The translations under genes and the position numbers were made by a program. DNA of 64,000 nt from Billgrantia gudaonensis (lineage in GTDB: Bacteria > Pseudomonadota > Gammaproteobacteria > Pseudomonadales > Halomonadaceae), in assembly GCF_900100195.1 (NCBI RefSeq), contig NZ_FNES01000009.1, positions 62,001-126,000 on the forward strand, written 5' to 3'. The notes beneath the pieces were generated by a model. That model had not been told where the DNA came from. It saw only the letters and a program-made list of their open reading frames with translations, and searched no databases. Below are positions 49,645-58,567 of the stretch, piece by piece (positions within the stretch are counted from its first letter, which is position 1; every line of letters starts with the position of its first letter).

Positions 49645-51465
49645 ATGCCCTCCACCTACCGCGCGGCGACACGCTCTCGCTTTCATCATCAGGGTCGGCG
49701 CTGGCGCCTCGGGCTGGCCGCGCTCGGCCTCGGCGCTCCACTTCTGCTGGCCGCCTGCCAGGCGGTATCGACGCACGACTCCAGCAGCCCCCAGGATGAT
49801 CCACTGGCACACGCACCGGCCATCGAAGAGGGACTCGATGCCGACAGCCTGTCGTCGCTGCTGCTGGCCGAGTTCGCCGGCCAGCGCGGCGACTACCGTC
49901 GCGCCACGCGGGAATACCTCGAGATGGCCGAACGCCTGGACATCCCTGCGCTGGCGGAACGCGCCACCCTGGCGGCGCGATTCAGCAGCGACCCGCTGCT
50001 GCTCGAGGAATCCGTCGAGCGCTGGCAGCGCCTCGCCCCCGAAGCGGACGCCCCGATGCGCCTGCTCGCCGGGCTCGCCATCCAGCGCGGCAACTGGCCG
50101 GAGGCCCTCGAACAGCGCCTGGCCCTTGCCGAACGCGGCAGCCAGGCCGACCTTTCCGGGCTGGTGGAGCTGGCGATGGAAGCCAATGCCGAGCTGGAGC
50201 CACTCCGCGAGCGACTCGCCACCTTTCTCGACCGAGCCGAGGTCGAGCTGGCCAGCCCTCACGACGCCGAACTGGCACTGGCCATGCTGGAAGCCGCCAC
50301 CGGTCAGACGCAGCGAGCCGAAGTGCGACTCGACGGCCTCGCCGAGCAACACCCGGAGTTGCCGGCGATATGGTTCACCCGCGCTCAACTGGCCCTGAAC
50401 GCCGACGATCCCGAACGCGCCCGCGACGCCGCCCGGCGCGGGCTGGAGATTGCCCCGGACGATCCGCGCTTCGTGCTGCAGCTCGCCCAGGCCGAACTGG
50501 CACTGGGCAACGTTGACGCCGCCGAAGCGCGTACCGACGCCCTGCTCGACAGCCATGCCGGCGGACACCAGCTGCGCCTCGCTCTGGCCCAGCTCTACAT
50601 CGAGGAAGGTCACCTGGAACCGGCCCGCCGCCTGCTGCTGCCGCTCACCGACAGCGATGAAACGCCGGCAGCAACCTTCGCACTGCTGGGCGCCATCGCC
50701 GAAACCGAAGGCGAGATCGACAACGCCCTCCTCTATTATCGTCAGGTACCGCCCGGCAACGAATTCCTGAACGCTCGGCTGAATGCGGCACGCATGCTCA
50801 TCGACGACGGCCGCCTCGAGGATGCCCGCGCCTTCCTGCGTATCGAACGGCTGCGCCACGAACGGCACTACAGCGATCTGGTCGCCCTGGAGGTGGAACT
50901 GCTCGACGAACGGGGCCGCGAGGACGCCGCCGACGAGCTGCTCGACAGCGAGCTGGAACGCACTCCCAACGACGAGCAACTGCTCTATCTGCGGGCCATG
51001 CGCGCCTGGCAGGATCGCGACCTCGAGGCCATGGAACGCGACCTCGAGCGCATCATCGAGCATCACCCCGAGAATGCCATGGCGCTCAATGCCCTGGGCT
51101 ACACCCTGGCCGATCTGGATATCGAGGGTCGCCTCGAAGAAGCGCGCGAGCTGATCGAGCGTGCCCATGAACTCGAACCCGACAACGCCGCCATTCTCGA
51201 CAGCCTGGGATGGGTCTACTTCCGACTCGGCGATCCCCAGCGCGCCCTGCCCTGGCTGGAACGCGCCTATGCGGCCATGCCGGATCAGGAAGTCGCCGCC
51301 CATCTGGCCGAAGTGCTGTGGGCCCTCGATCGCCGCGACGAAGCTCGTGACACCGTCCACGAAGCGCTCGAGCGCTTCGATGAACACCCGCTCATTGACG
51401 AACTGCTCGAGCGCATCCCCGAGCTCTCTCCTGATGCCTCCCAGCCCGACGAGACACGATCATGA
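49645..51465 (+). CDS. TPR-repeat outer-membrane lipoprotein upstream of lolB
   Basis: The 606-residue protein begins with an Arg-rich lipoprotein signal peptide and a lipobox LLAAC, Cys38 being the likely acylated residue. The rest is built of tetratricopeptide repeats (clear units at about 240-300 and 450-560, e.g. ALNALGYTLADLDIEGR and AILDSLGWVYFRLGDPQ). ATG 49645 is preferred to a TTG at 49630. Overlap with lolB (ATGA at 51462) and the usual linkage to lolB-ispE suggest a role in the outer membrane. Precise function is unknown. Confidence 0.87.
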   Translation: MPSTYRAATRSRFHHQGRRWRLGLAALGLGAPLLLAACQAVSTHDSSSPQDDPLAHAPAIEEGLDADSLSSLLLAEFAGQRGDYRRATREYLEMAERLDIPALAERATLAARFSSDPLLLEESVERWQRLAPEADAPMRLLAGLAIQRGNWPEALEQRLALAERGSQADLSGLVELAMEANAELEPLRERLATFLDRAEVELASPHDAELALAMLEAATGQTQRAEVRLDGLAEQHPELPAIWFTRAQLALNADDPERARDAARRGLEIAPDDPRFVLQLAQAELALGNVDAAEARTDALLDSHAGGHQLRLALAQLYIEEGHLEPARRLLLPLTDSDETPAATFALLGAIAETEGEIDNALLYYRQVPPGNEFLNARLNAARMLIDDGRLEDARAFLRIERLRHERHYSDLVALEVELLDERGREDAADELLDSELERTPNDEQLLYLRAMRAWQDRDLEAMERDLERIIEHHPENAMALNALGYTLADLDIEGRLEEARELIERAHELEPDNAAILDSLGWVYFRLGDPQRALPWLERAYAAMPDQEVAAHLAEVLWALDRRDEARDTVHEALERFDEHPLIDELLERIPELSPDASQPDETRS

Positions 51466-52085
51466 CCCTGTTCCCGCCTGTCCAGCGACTGCTCCTGCTC
51501 ACGTTCGCCCTGACCCTGCTGGCCGGCTGCGCCGGTCGTCCGGCCGCACCGGACGGCGAACGCCAACCCGGCGACTGGGAGGCACAGCAGGCGCGCGTCG
51601 AGGCGCTCGACACCTGGACCCTGATCGGCAAGGCGGGCCTTCGCACCCCCGAAGAGTCGACCAGCGCCAACCTCGACTGGAGCCAACACCCCCACTACTA
51701 CCGCTTGCTCATCAGCGGCCCGTTCGGGAGCGGGCGCAACACTCTGGAAGGCCGCGAGGGCCGCTTCTCGATGACCACCAGCGAGGGGCGCTTCGAAGCC
51801 GAAACGCCCCAGGCACTCATGGAAGAGCGGCTCGGCTGGTCGCTGCCCGTCGAGTCGCTCTCCGAATGGGTTCGCGGTCTGCCGGCAGCCGAACGTCCTC
51901 ATCAGCTCGAGACGGACGCGCTCGGCTTCCCGCGTCATCTCCAGCAGGATGGCTGGACGATCGACTATCGCGACTGGACCCAGGTGGAAACGCTGTGGCT
52001 GCCGCGCCGCCTGGTGATGACCTACGACGAGCTGCGCGTGACATTGGTGATCAACGAATGGCGCCCGGACATCGACGATGACTGA
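51462..52085 (+). CDS. lolB: Outer-membrane lipoprotein receptor LolB
   Basis: Accepts lipoproteins from LolA and inserts them into the outer membrane. The 207-residue precursor has lipobox LLAGC with Cys23, then the LolB beta-fold with WTLIGKAGLRTPEES and the C-terminal LPRRLVMTYDELRVTLVINEW. It overlaps ispE by 8 bases. Confidence 0.93.
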   Translation: MTLFPPVQRLLLLTFALTLLAGCAGRPAAPDGERQPGDWEAQQARVEALDTWTLIGKAGLRTPEESTSANLDWSQHPHYYRLLISGPFGSGRNTLEGREGRFSMTTSEGRFEAETPQALMEERLGWSLPVESLSEWVRGLPAAERPHQLETDALGFPRHLQQDGWTIDYRDWTQVETLWLPRRLVMTYDELRVTLVINEWRPDIDDD

Positions 52086-52947
52086 GCCAATGTCGGAACG
52101 GGCGTGGCTGTCGCTACCCGCCCCGGCCAAGCTCAACCGCCTGTTGCACATCGTCGGCCGCCGCGCTGATGGCTATCACGAGCTGCAGACCCTTTTTCAG
52201 TTCCTCGATCACGGCGACACCCTCCACCTACGTCGGCGCGAGGACGGCGAGATCCATCTCACGCCGCCGCTGCCAGGGGTTGCCGCGCATGACAACCTCA
52301 TCGTGCGTGCCGCTCTCGCGCTGCAGGACGCAAGCGGCGTGCAGCTCGGCGCCGACATCCACCTCGACAAGCGCCTCCCTCTGGGTGGCGGCCTGGGCGG
52401 CGGCAGTTCCAACGCCGCCACGGCCCTGCTCGGCCTCGACCGCCTGTGGGACCTCGGTCTCGAGCTGGACGAGCTGGCCGACCTCGGGCTCGCCCTGGGG
52501 GCCGATGTGCCGGTCTTCGTTCACGGCCACGCTGCCTGGGGAGAAGGCATCGGCGAACGGCTCACGCCGGTCGAGCTCGACACCCCCTGGTTCGTGGTCG
52601 TCCACCCCGGCGTCACGGTCGCCACGCCGGCCGTGTTCGGGGCGCCGCAATTGACACGCGACACCCCCCCGATTACCATGGCGCGCGCACTGCAGGGGGG
52701 AGCACCCGGCTGGCGCAACGACTGCGAGCCGACCGTCAGGGCACTCTATCCGGCCGTCGCCGATGCGCTGAACTGGCTCGGCGAACACGCTCCGGCCATG
52801 TTGACCGGTACCGGAGCCTGTGCTTTCGCTCGTCTGACGAGCGCCGCCGACGCCCAGCGGCTAGTGAACGACGTGCCCGAGCACTGGCAGGCCTTCGCAG
52901 CACGAGGCCTGAATCGCTCACCCCTTCATGCTGCGCTGGGTCGATGA
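52078..52947 (+). CDS. ispE: 4-diphosphocytidyl-2-C-methyl-D-erythritol kinase
   Basis: GHMP kinase of the MEP isoprenoid pathway. APAKLNRLLHIVGRRADGYH at the N-terminus and the phosphate loop LPLGGGLGGGSSNAATALLG (about 99-118) identify it; MLTGTGACAFA is the third GHMP motif. The product has 289 residues; an ATG four codons in (52090) is an alternative start. Confidence 0.95.
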   Translation: MTEPMSERAWLSLPAPAKLNRLLHIVGRRADGYHELQTLFQFLDHGDTLHLRRREDGEIHLTPPLPGVAAHDNLIVRAALALQDASGVQLGADIHLDKRLPLGGGLGGGSSNAATALLGLDRLWDLGLELDELADLGLALGADVPVFVHGHAAWGEGIGERLTPVELDTPWFVVVHPGVTVATPAVFGAPQLTRDTPPITMARALQGGAPGWRNDCEPTVRALYPAVADALNWLGEHAPAMLTGTGACAFARLTSAADAQRLVNDVPEHWQAFAARGLNRSPLHAALGR

Positions 52948-53008
52948 TCGCCGCCGTGAATCGCCATGGGGGCGGCACCCAGAAACGACCCGGTGCGGAG
53001 CCGATTGC

Positions 53009-53083
53009 TGGGGTATAGCCAAGCGGTAAGGCAGCGGTTTTTGGTATCGCCATGCGGAGGTTCGAATCCTCCTACCCCAGCCA
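53009..53083 (+). tRNA. tRNA-Gln (TTG)
   Basis: A 75-base cloverleaf including the encoded CCA. The acceptor stem pairs TGGGGTA with TACCCCA, the anticodon stem GCGGT/ATCGC encloses loop TTTTGGT with anticodon TTG, and GGTTCGAATC is the T-loop. Located between ispE and prs, as in many gammaproteobacteria. Confidence 0.97.
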
Positions 53084-53145
53084 TTCCGTCCCGGACGACC
53101 GTCGACCCGATCCCTGAAGACCCTACACAGCAAAGGTGGCTGCGC

Positions 53146-54087
53146 GTGTCAAAATTGATGGTTTTCGCCGGGAACGCCAATCCCGAACTCGCCCAGAGAA
53201 TCGCCGAGAGTCTGGACACCCGGCTGGGCAACGCCACGGTCGGGCAATTCAGCGACGGCGAAATCGCGGTCGAGATCAACGAGAACGTGCGCGGCAAGGA
53301 CATCTTCATCCTGCAGTCCACCTGTGCGCCGACCAACGACAACCTGATGGAACTGATCCTGATGGTGGATGCCCTGCGCCGGGCCTCCGCCACCCGGGTC
53401 ACGGCCGTCGTCCCTTACTTCGGCTACGCTCGCCAGGATCGCCGGGTACGCTCTGCCCGGGTACCGATTTCCGCCAAGGTGGTGGCCGACATCATGGTCA
53501 AGGCGGGCGTCGATCGAGTCATGACCATGGATCTTCACGCCGACCAGATCCAGGGCTTCTTCGACGTTCCCGTGGACAACGTCTACGGCTCGCCGATCCT
53601 GCTCGACGACATCGAACGCCAGAACTACGACGACCTGGTGGTGGTCTCGCCCGACGTGGGCGGCGTGGTGCGGGCCCGCGCCATTGCCAAGCAGCTCAAC
53701 GCCGACCTCGCCATCATCGACAAGCGCCGCCCCTCGGCCAACCAGGCCCAGGTGATGCACATCATCGGCGAGATCGAGAACCGCACCTGCGTGGTGGTGG
53801 ACGACATGATCGATACCGCCGGCACCTTGTGCAAGGCGGGCGACGCTCTGAAGGATCACGGCGCATGCCGCGTGGTGGCCTATGCCACCCATCCGATCCT
53901 TTCCGGTCCGGCCGTCGACAACATCACCGCCTCGGTGCTCGACGAGGTCGTGGTCACCGATACCATTCCGCTCTCCGACACGGCACGCCGCAGCGGCAAG
54001 ATCCGCCAGCTCAGCGTGGCCGGTCTGATCGCCGAGGCGATCCGTCGGGTCAGCAACGAAGAATCCGTCAGCGCCATGTTCCACTGA
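53146..54087 (+). CDS. prs: Ribose-phosphate pyrophosphokinase
   Basis: Makes PRPP from ribose 5-phosphate and ATP. The 313-residue protein has [19 protein letters not shown], the ATP-binding [18 protein letters not shown] and the PRPP loop [13 protein letters not shown]. The start is GTG 53146, with AAAGGTGG upstream; longer open frames run through the tRNA and are rejected. It is probably cotranscribed with tRNA-Gln. Confidence 0.97.
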   Translation: MSKLMVFAGNANPELAQRIAESLDTRLGNATVGQFSDGEIAVEINENVRGKDIFILQSTCAPTNDNLMELILMVDALRRASATRVTAVVPYFGYARQDRRVRSARVPISAKVVADIMVKAGVDRVMTMDLHADQIQGFFDVPVDNVYGSPILLDDIERQNYDDLVVVSPDVGGVVRARAIAKQLNADLAIIDKRRPSANQAQVMHIIGEIENRTCVVVDDMIDTAGTLCKAGDALKDHGACRVVAYATHPILSGPAVDNITASVLDEVVVTDTIPLSDTARRSGKIRQLSVAGLIAEAIRRVSNEESVSAMFH

Positions 54088-54116
54088 GTCTCTCGGTCGA
54101 ACGGTGCGACGTACGT

Positions 54117-54136
54117 CCCGGGCACTGTCGCCCGGG
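54117..54136 (+). terminator. GC hairpin after prs
   Basis: CCCGGGC (54117-54123) and GCCCGGG (54130-54136) make a perfect 7-base-pair stem with a six-base loop, 30 bases after the prs stop. No T-run follows; it may be a partial terminator or attenuator before rplY. Confidence 0.35.
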
Positions 54137-54204
54137 CAACCGGAAGCGCCGGGATCTGGTCGCGGATCCAAACGTTTCCTTTTTCTCCAGCAAGAGGCAA
54201 TTCC

Positions 54205-54855
54205 ATGTCCGACTACACACTCAACGCCAGCGTTCGAAACGACCTGGGGAAAGGTGCGAGCCGCCGCCTGCGTCGTGCGAACGAACAAGTGCCGGCCATC
54301 GTCTACGGTGGCGAGCAGGCACCCCAGCCCATCGCCGTCGACAAGACCAGCTTCTACAAGGCGCTCGAGGAAGAGGCTTTCTTCTCTTCCGTGATCACCC
54401 TCAACGTCGAAGGCAAGGCTCAGCAAGTCGTGGTACGCGATCTTCAGCGTCACCCCTACAAGCCGCTGGTCACCCATGCCGACTTCCTGCGCGTGGATGC
54501 CACCCACGAGATCAACATGCGCGTGCCGCTGCACGTCACCGGTGAAGAGAAGTGCGTCGGCATCAAGGACCAGGGCGGCGAGCTGCACGTGCTCTCCAAC
54601 GAAGTCGAGGTGAGCTGCCTGCCCAAGGATCTCCCCGACTACCTCGAGATCGACATCACCGACGTCGAGCTGGGCTCGACCCTGCACCTCTCCGACCTCT
54701 CGCTGCCGGCCGGCGTGACCCTGGTCGAGCTCTCCCACGGCGAAGACCATGACAACGCCGTACTGAGCATCACCAAGCCCAAGACCCGCGTGGCCGACGA
54801 GTCCGAGGACGGCGAAGCCGCCGAGGGCGAGGAAGGCGAAGAGAGCGGCGAGTAA
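54205..54855 (+). CDS. rplY: 50S ribosomal protein L25 (CTC form)
   Basis: Binds 5S rRNA. The 216-residue long form has the N-terminal L25 domain (about 1-95, [25 protein letters not shown]) and a C-terminal TL5/CTC beta domain, ending in a highly acidic tail (Glu/Gly-rich, last 25 residues). AGAGG precedes ATG 54205. Two hairpins follow. Confidence 0.95.
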   Translation: MSDYTLNASVRNDLGKGASRRLRRANEQVPAIVYGGEQAPQPIAVDKTSFYKALEEEAFFSSVITLNVEGKAQQVVVRDLQRHPYKPLVTHADFLRVDATHEINMRVPLHVTGEEKCVGIKDQGGELHVLSNEVEVSCLPKDLPDYLEIDITDVELGSTLHLSDLSLPAGVTLVELSHGEDHDNAVLSITKPKTRVADESEDGEAAEGEEGEESGE

Positions 54856-54868
54856 GCCATGTCGCTCA

Positions 54869-54927
54869 GGGGCCGCGCCAGTCGCGGCCCCTTCATCGAC
54901 CTCAAGCGCCTCGGCGCTTGTTTTTTT
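54869..54927 (+). terminator. Tandem hairpins and intrinsic terminator after rplY
   Basis: A first perfect 9-base-pair stem, GGGGCCGCG/CGCGGCCCC (54869-54877 and 54883-54891), is followed by a second, CAAGCGCC/GGCGCTTG (54903-54910 and 54913-54920), with a run of seven T after it. The second is a classic intrinsic terminator; pth starts only 17 bases downstream. Confidence 0.8.
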
Positions 54928-54943
54928 GTTGGGAGGCTGAGCC

Positions 54944-55528
54944 ATGGGCCAGGTCAAGGCGATCATCGGGCTGGGCAATCCGGGCCCCGACTACGCCGCC
55001 ACTCGTCACAATGCCGGCGCCTGGCTGGTCGAGGCCATGGCTCGCACCGCCGGCACCGAGCTGCGTCCGGAGCGCAAGTTCCTCGGCCTGCATGCCAAGG
55101 TGCGCCTCGACGGCCACGAACTCCACCTGCTCGAACCCACCACCTTCATGAATCGCAGCGGAGGCGCCATCGCCGCGTTGACCCAGTTCTTCAAGATCGG
55201 TCCCGCGGAGCTGCTGGTCGCTCACGACGAGCTGGACCTGCCGCCTGGAACCGCCCGCTACAAGCAAGGAGGGGGTCACGGCGGGCACAACGGTCTGCGC
55301 GACATCATCCGCGCACTGGGCAATGACAAGTCGTTCCATCGTTTGCGCATCGGTATCGGCCACCCGGGCGACGCTCGCCAGGTGACCAACTATGTGCTCG
55401 GACGCCCCGGCAAGGTCGAACGGGCGGCCATCGACGCGGCCATCGACGAATGCCAGGCCACCCTGCCACTGGCCATCTCCGGCGACTGGGCCCGCGCCAT
55501 GAATCGGCTGCACAGCTTCAAGCCTTAG
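54944..55528 (+). CDS. pth: Peptidyl-tRNA hydrolase
   Basis: Releases peptides from drop-off peptidyl-tRNA. The 194-residue protein has GLGNPGPDYAATRHNAG with the catalytic His22, FMNRSGGAI and GGGHGGHNGLRDI. ATG 54944 has GGGAGG upstream, overlapping the end of the rplY terminator. Confidence 0.96.
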   Translation: MGQVKAIIGLGNPGPDYAATRHNAGAWLVEAMARTAGTELRPERKFLGLHAKVRLDGHELHLLEPTTFMNRSGGAIAALTQFFKIGPAELLVAHDELDLPPGTARYKQGGGHGGHNGLRDIIRALGNDKSFHRLRIGIGHPGDARQVTNYVLGRPGKVERAAIDAAIDECQATLPLAISGDWARAMNRLHSFKP

Positions 55529-55563
55529 ACCGCGGGCCTCGGACTGCGAGCCACGTAAGCAAC

Positions 55564-55612
55564 GCTCGTAGCTCGTAGCTCGTAGCTCGTAGCTCGTAGC
55601 TCGTAGCTCGTA
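55564..55612 (+). repeat. Heptanucleotide tandem array, 7 x GCTCGTA
   Basis: Seven exact head-to-tail copies of GCTCGTA between pth and ychF, ending 57 bases before the ychF ATG. The unit is also CTCGNNN in phase, the pattern of the degenerate array at 57038-57135. Being seven bases long, copy-number changes would alter spacing, not a reading frame, here. Confidence 0.95.
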
Positions 55613-55669
55613 GCAGCGATAGAATACCGGCCAATCGCCAATTTCGAACACGCTTTCCAGGACGATCCC

Positions 55670-56761
55670 ATGGGTTTCAACTGCGGTATCGTCGGCCTGC
55701 CCAACGTCGGCAAGTCGACCCTCTTCAACGCCCTGACCAAGTCCGGCATCGACGCCGAGAACTTCCCCTTCTGCACCATCGAGCCCAACGTGGGCATCGT
55801 GCCCATGCCCGACCCGCGGCTCGACCGGCTCGCCGAGATCGTGGGTCCGCAGAAGGTGATCCCCACCACCATGGAGTTCGTCGACATCGCCGGCCTGGTC
55901 GCTGGCGCCTCCAAGGGCGAAGGGCTGGGCAACCAGTTCCTGGCCAACATCCGCGAGACCCAGGCCATCGCCCACGTGGTGCGCTGCTTCGACAACGACA
56001 ACGTCATCCACGTCGCCAACCAGATCGATCCGCGCGCCGACATCGAGACCATCAACCTCGAGCTCGCCCTGGCCGACCTCGACACCGTGGAGCGCGCCAT
56101 CCAGCGCCTGGCCCGGGTGGTCAAGGGCGGCGACAAGGAGGCCATTGCCACCAAGTCGATCCTCGACCGCATCCAGCCGCATCTGGCCGAGGGGCTTCCC
56201 CTGCGCAGTGTCGGCCTCGATGACGACGAGAAGAAACAGCTCAAGAGCTTCGGCTTCCTGACCCTCAAGCCGACCATGTACATCGCCAACGTCAACGAGG
56301 ATGGCTTCACGGACAACCCCTATCTCGAGGTGGTCCGCGAGATCGCCGCCGAGGAAGGCGCCGTGGTGGTACCGGTGTGCAACCAGATCGAGGCCGAGAT
56401 CGCCGAGCTCGATTTTGATGAGCGCGCCATGTTCCTCGACGAGATGGGCATGGAAGAGCCGGGACTCGATCGGGTGATCCGCGCCGGCTATGCCCTGCTC
56501 GACCTACAGACCTACTTCACCGCTGGCGTCAAGGAAGTGCGCGCCTGGACGGTCAAGGTGGGAGCCACCGCCCCGGAAGCCGCCGGCGTGATCCACACCG
56601 ACTTCCAGAAGGGTTTCATTCGCGCCGAAGTGGTCGGCTACGACGACTTCGTCGCGCTGGGCGGCGAGCAGGGCGCCAAGGATGCCGGCAAGTGGCGCCT
56701 GGAAGGCAAGGAGTACGTCGTTCAGGACGGGGACGTCATCCACTTCCGCTTCAACGTCTGA
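55670..56761 (+). CDS. ychF: Redox-regulated ATPase YchF
   Basis: Obg-family P-loop protein (363 residues) that binds ATP rather than GTP. Walker A is GLPNVGKST (9-17), [17 protein letters not shown] is switch II, and the G4 position reads NVNE in place of NKxD, explaining ATP preference. A C-terminal TGS domain covers about 278-361. It associates with ribosomes; role in stress is known from E. coli. Confidence 0.96.
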   Translation: MGFNCGIVGLPNVGKSTLFNALTKSGIDAENFPFCTIEPNVGIVPMPDPRLDRLAEIVGPQKVIPTTMEFVDIAGLVAGASKGEGLGNQFLANIRETQAIAHVVRCFDNDNVIHVANQIDPRADIETINLELALADLDTVERAIQRLARVVKGGDKEAIATKSILDRIQPHLAEGLPLRSVGLDDDEKKQLKSFGFLTLKPTMYIANVNEDGFTDNPYLEVVREIAAEEGAVVVPVCNQIEAEIAELDFDERAMFLDEMGMEEPGLDRVIRAGYALLDLQTYFTAGVKEVRAWTVKVGATAPEAAGVIHTDFQKGFIRAEVVGYDDFVALGGEQGAKDAGKWRLEGKEYVVQDGDVIHFRFNV

Positions 56762-56780
56762 GCACTGCCCCGCCAAGTGC

Positions 56781-56809
56781 TTGACCAGCGCCGGATAAAT
56801 CCGTAGACT
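56781..56809 (+). promoter_or_regulatory. Promoter of tRNA-Met
   Basis: TTGACC (56781-56786), a 17-base spacer and TAGACT (56804-56809) form a good sigma-70 promoter. The following C-rich discriminator (CGCCCCCG) is typical of stringently controlled stable-RNA promoters. The mature tRNA begins at 56825. Confidence 0.65.
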
Positions 56810-56824
56810 TCGCCCCCGTCGTGC

Positions 56825-56901
56825 GGCTACGTAGCTCAGTTGGTTAGAGCACATCACTCATAATGATGGGGTCCCCTGTTCGAGTCAGGGCGTAGCCACC
56901 A
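56825..56901 (+). tRNA. tRNA-Met (CAT), elongator
   Basis: A 77-base cloverleaf with encoded CCA. Acceptor GGCTACG/CGTAGCC, anticodon stem CATCA/TGATG around CTCATAA with anticodon CAT. The first base pair G1-C72 and overall similarity to E. coli metT identify an elongator rather than initiator tRNA. Confidence 0.96.
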
Positions 56902-56913
56902 GATCGAATGCCG

Positions 56914-56946
56914 AAAAGCCCGCCTGTTCGCCAGGCGGGCTTTTTT
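56914..56946 (+). terminator. Intrinsic terminator after tRNA-Met
   Basis: AAGCCCGCCTG (56916-56926) and CAGGCGGGCTT (56932-56942) form an 11-base-pair stem with a TTCGC loop, with A's before and a T run through 56946. Confidence 0.88.
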
Positions 56947-57023
56947 GGGCTGCGGGCTGCGGGCTGCGGGCTGCGGGCTGCGGGCTGCGGGCTGCGGGCT
57001 GCGGGCTGCGGGCTGCGGGCTGC
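56947..57023 (+). repeat. Heptanucleotide tandem array, 11 x GGGCTGC
   Basis: Eleven exact copies of GGGCTGC begin directly after the T-run of the tRNA-Met terminator. A twelfth, altered copy (GGGCCAT) leads into a degenerate array with the same period. It is non-coding and lies at the 3' side of pepB (convergent). Confidence 0.95.
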
Positions 57024-57135
57024 GGGCCATAGTCTAACTCGCCCCTCGAAACCCGCAACTCGAAACCCGTGGCTCGAGGCTCGTATCTCGTGGCACGAAA
57101 CTCGAGGCCCAACGCTCGTGACTCGCCACCCGAAG
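57024..57135 (+). repeat. Degenerate heptad array, CTCGNNN type
   Basis: From 57038 to 57135, fourteen consecutive seven-base units keep strict register, most reading CTCGNNN or CCCGNNN (e.g. CTCGAAA, CCCGCAA, CTCGAGG, CTCGTAT, CTCGTGG). It continues the phase of the GGGCTGC array and shares its core with the GCTCGTA array upstream of ychF. It ends 5 bases before the pepB stop. Confidence 0.75.
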
Positions 57136-57140
57136 TGTCA

Positions 57141-58439
57141 TCAAGGCAGCTCGCGACGATTGACGAAGGCGATCAGCGCCCGGGTCAAATGCTCCACGTC
57201 GGCGCTGCCCGCCGTCTCGCGAACCGAATGCATGGCCCACTGCGGTACGCCCACGTCCAGCGTCGGCACGCCTATTTCCGTGGCGGTGATGGGGCCGATG
57301 GTGCTGCCGCAAGCCATGTCGGCGCGCGTCACGAAGGTCTGCACCGGCACGCCTGCCTCGCGGCACAAGTCTCGGAACAGCGCACCCGTCGCACTGTTGG
57401 TGGCATAGCGCTGGTTGGCGTTGACCTTGATTACCGGCCCGCCGTTGAGTGCCGGCCCGTGGGCCGCATCGTGCTTGTCGGGAAAGTTGGGGTGCAGGGC
57501 ATGGGCATTGTCGCAGGAGATCATCCGCGACGCCTGGACCAGGCGGATATGGCCTTCGTCGCCGGCCTCGCCCAGCTGCGCGTTGATGCGGCGCAGCACG
57601 TCGCCCAGAAAGGGCCCTTGGGCGCCGCAGGCACTGGCACTGCCCACCTCTTCATGGTCGTTGGCCACCAGCAGGGCGCCCTGGCTGCCGTCACTCTCCA
57701 GAAGCGCCTCGAGGCCAATGAAACAGGAGAGCAGGTTGTCGAGTCGTGCACTGGCGATCAGCTCGCCGTTCACGCCGACCCGCGACGGAGGCTGAAGGTC
57801 GTGGAAGCCCAGTTCGAAATCGAGGATCTCGACATCGCGAATGCCGTGCTGCGCCTCGAGCCAGTCACGCAGCAAGCGTTCGAGATCGGCGCCCTCTCCA
57901 CCCTGCAGAAAGACCGGCGCCATCTGCGTCTGGGCGTTGAAGGCGCGACCGTTGTTGGCCTCGCGATCGAGGTGAATGGCCAGGCTGGGGATGATCGCCA
58001 CCGGCTCCTCGACGTCGATCAGCACGCCTTCCAGATGGCCGTCGGCATGGCGCAGGTGCACCCGCCCGGCCAGCCCCAGGTCGCGATCGAACCAGGGGGC
58101 CAGTAGAGCACCGCCGTAGACTTCCACCCCCAGCTGCAGCCAACCGGCACTCTGCTGGGCCGCCTGGGGTTTGAGGCGCAGCCCGGGGCTGTCGGTATGC
58201 GCACCGATCATGCGCAGTGACTCGAGTTCGCCACGGGGCAGCTGCGCGGCGACGATCGAGGAGTCGTTGCGGGTCACGTAGACTCGCTCCCCCGGGGTGA
58301 GCTGCCAGGGCAGAGACTCCGAAAGACGGCGATATCCCGCCTCTTCCAGTCGCTCGGCCATGGCCGCCACGGCATGCCAGGGGGTGGGTGAGCGCTTCAG
58401 AAAGTCGAACAGGCGATCCAGTCGGGCTTCCCGGGACAT
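57141..58439 (-). CDS. apeB: M18-family aminopeptidase
   Basis: Zinc aminopeptidase, 432 residues, of the aspartyl-aminopeptidase M18 family. Metal ligands are visible in IGAHTDSPGLRLKP, ASARLDNLLSCFIGL, NDHEEVGSAS and the final VPQWAMHSVRETAG. It removes N-terminal residues, likely acidic ones, in the cytoplasm. It is divergent from prc across 128 bases in which a TACAAT at 58481-58486 could be the -10 of prc. Confidence 0.92.
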   Translation of the reverse strand: MSREARLDRLFDFLKRSPTPWHAVAAMAERLEEAGYRRLSESLPWQLTPGERVYVTRNDSSIVAAQLPRGELESLRMIGAHTDSPGLRLKPQAAQQSAGWLQLGVEVYGGALLAPWFDRDLGLAGRVHLRHADGHLEGVLIDVEEPVAIIPSLAIHLDREANNGRAFNAQTQMAPVFLQGGEGADLERLLRDWLEAQHGIRDVEILDFELGFHDLQPPSRVGVNGELIASARLDNLLSCFIGLEALLESDGSQGALLVANDHEEVGSASACGAQGPFLGDVLRRINAQLGEAGDEGHIRLVQASRMISCDNAHALHPNFPDKHDAAHGPALNGGPVIKVNANQRYATNSATGALFRDLCREAGVPVQTFVTRADMACGSTIGPITATEIGVPTLDVGVPQWAMHSVRETAGSADVEHLTRALIAFVNRRELP

Positions 58440-58567
58440 GAGAATCCTCTTTCAGGGGCTGTGGTCGGCAGGACAGCTGCTACAATGCCAGACCGGCCTT
58501 TCGCAACTCGCCAGCCTTGTGCGTGTCTAGGGAAGGAAGTGTACACGAAACCAGGAGTGCTTCATTG

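Noticed and set aside
49627..51387. 586-codon open frame on the minus strand
   Set aside because: Antisense shadow of the TPR lipoprotein gene; no SD, no recognisable domain, and frame openness is expected at this GC content.
56947..57135. CRISPR array
   Set aside because: Units are seven bases with no spacers of CRISPR length and no cas genes; these are heptanucleotide repeats.
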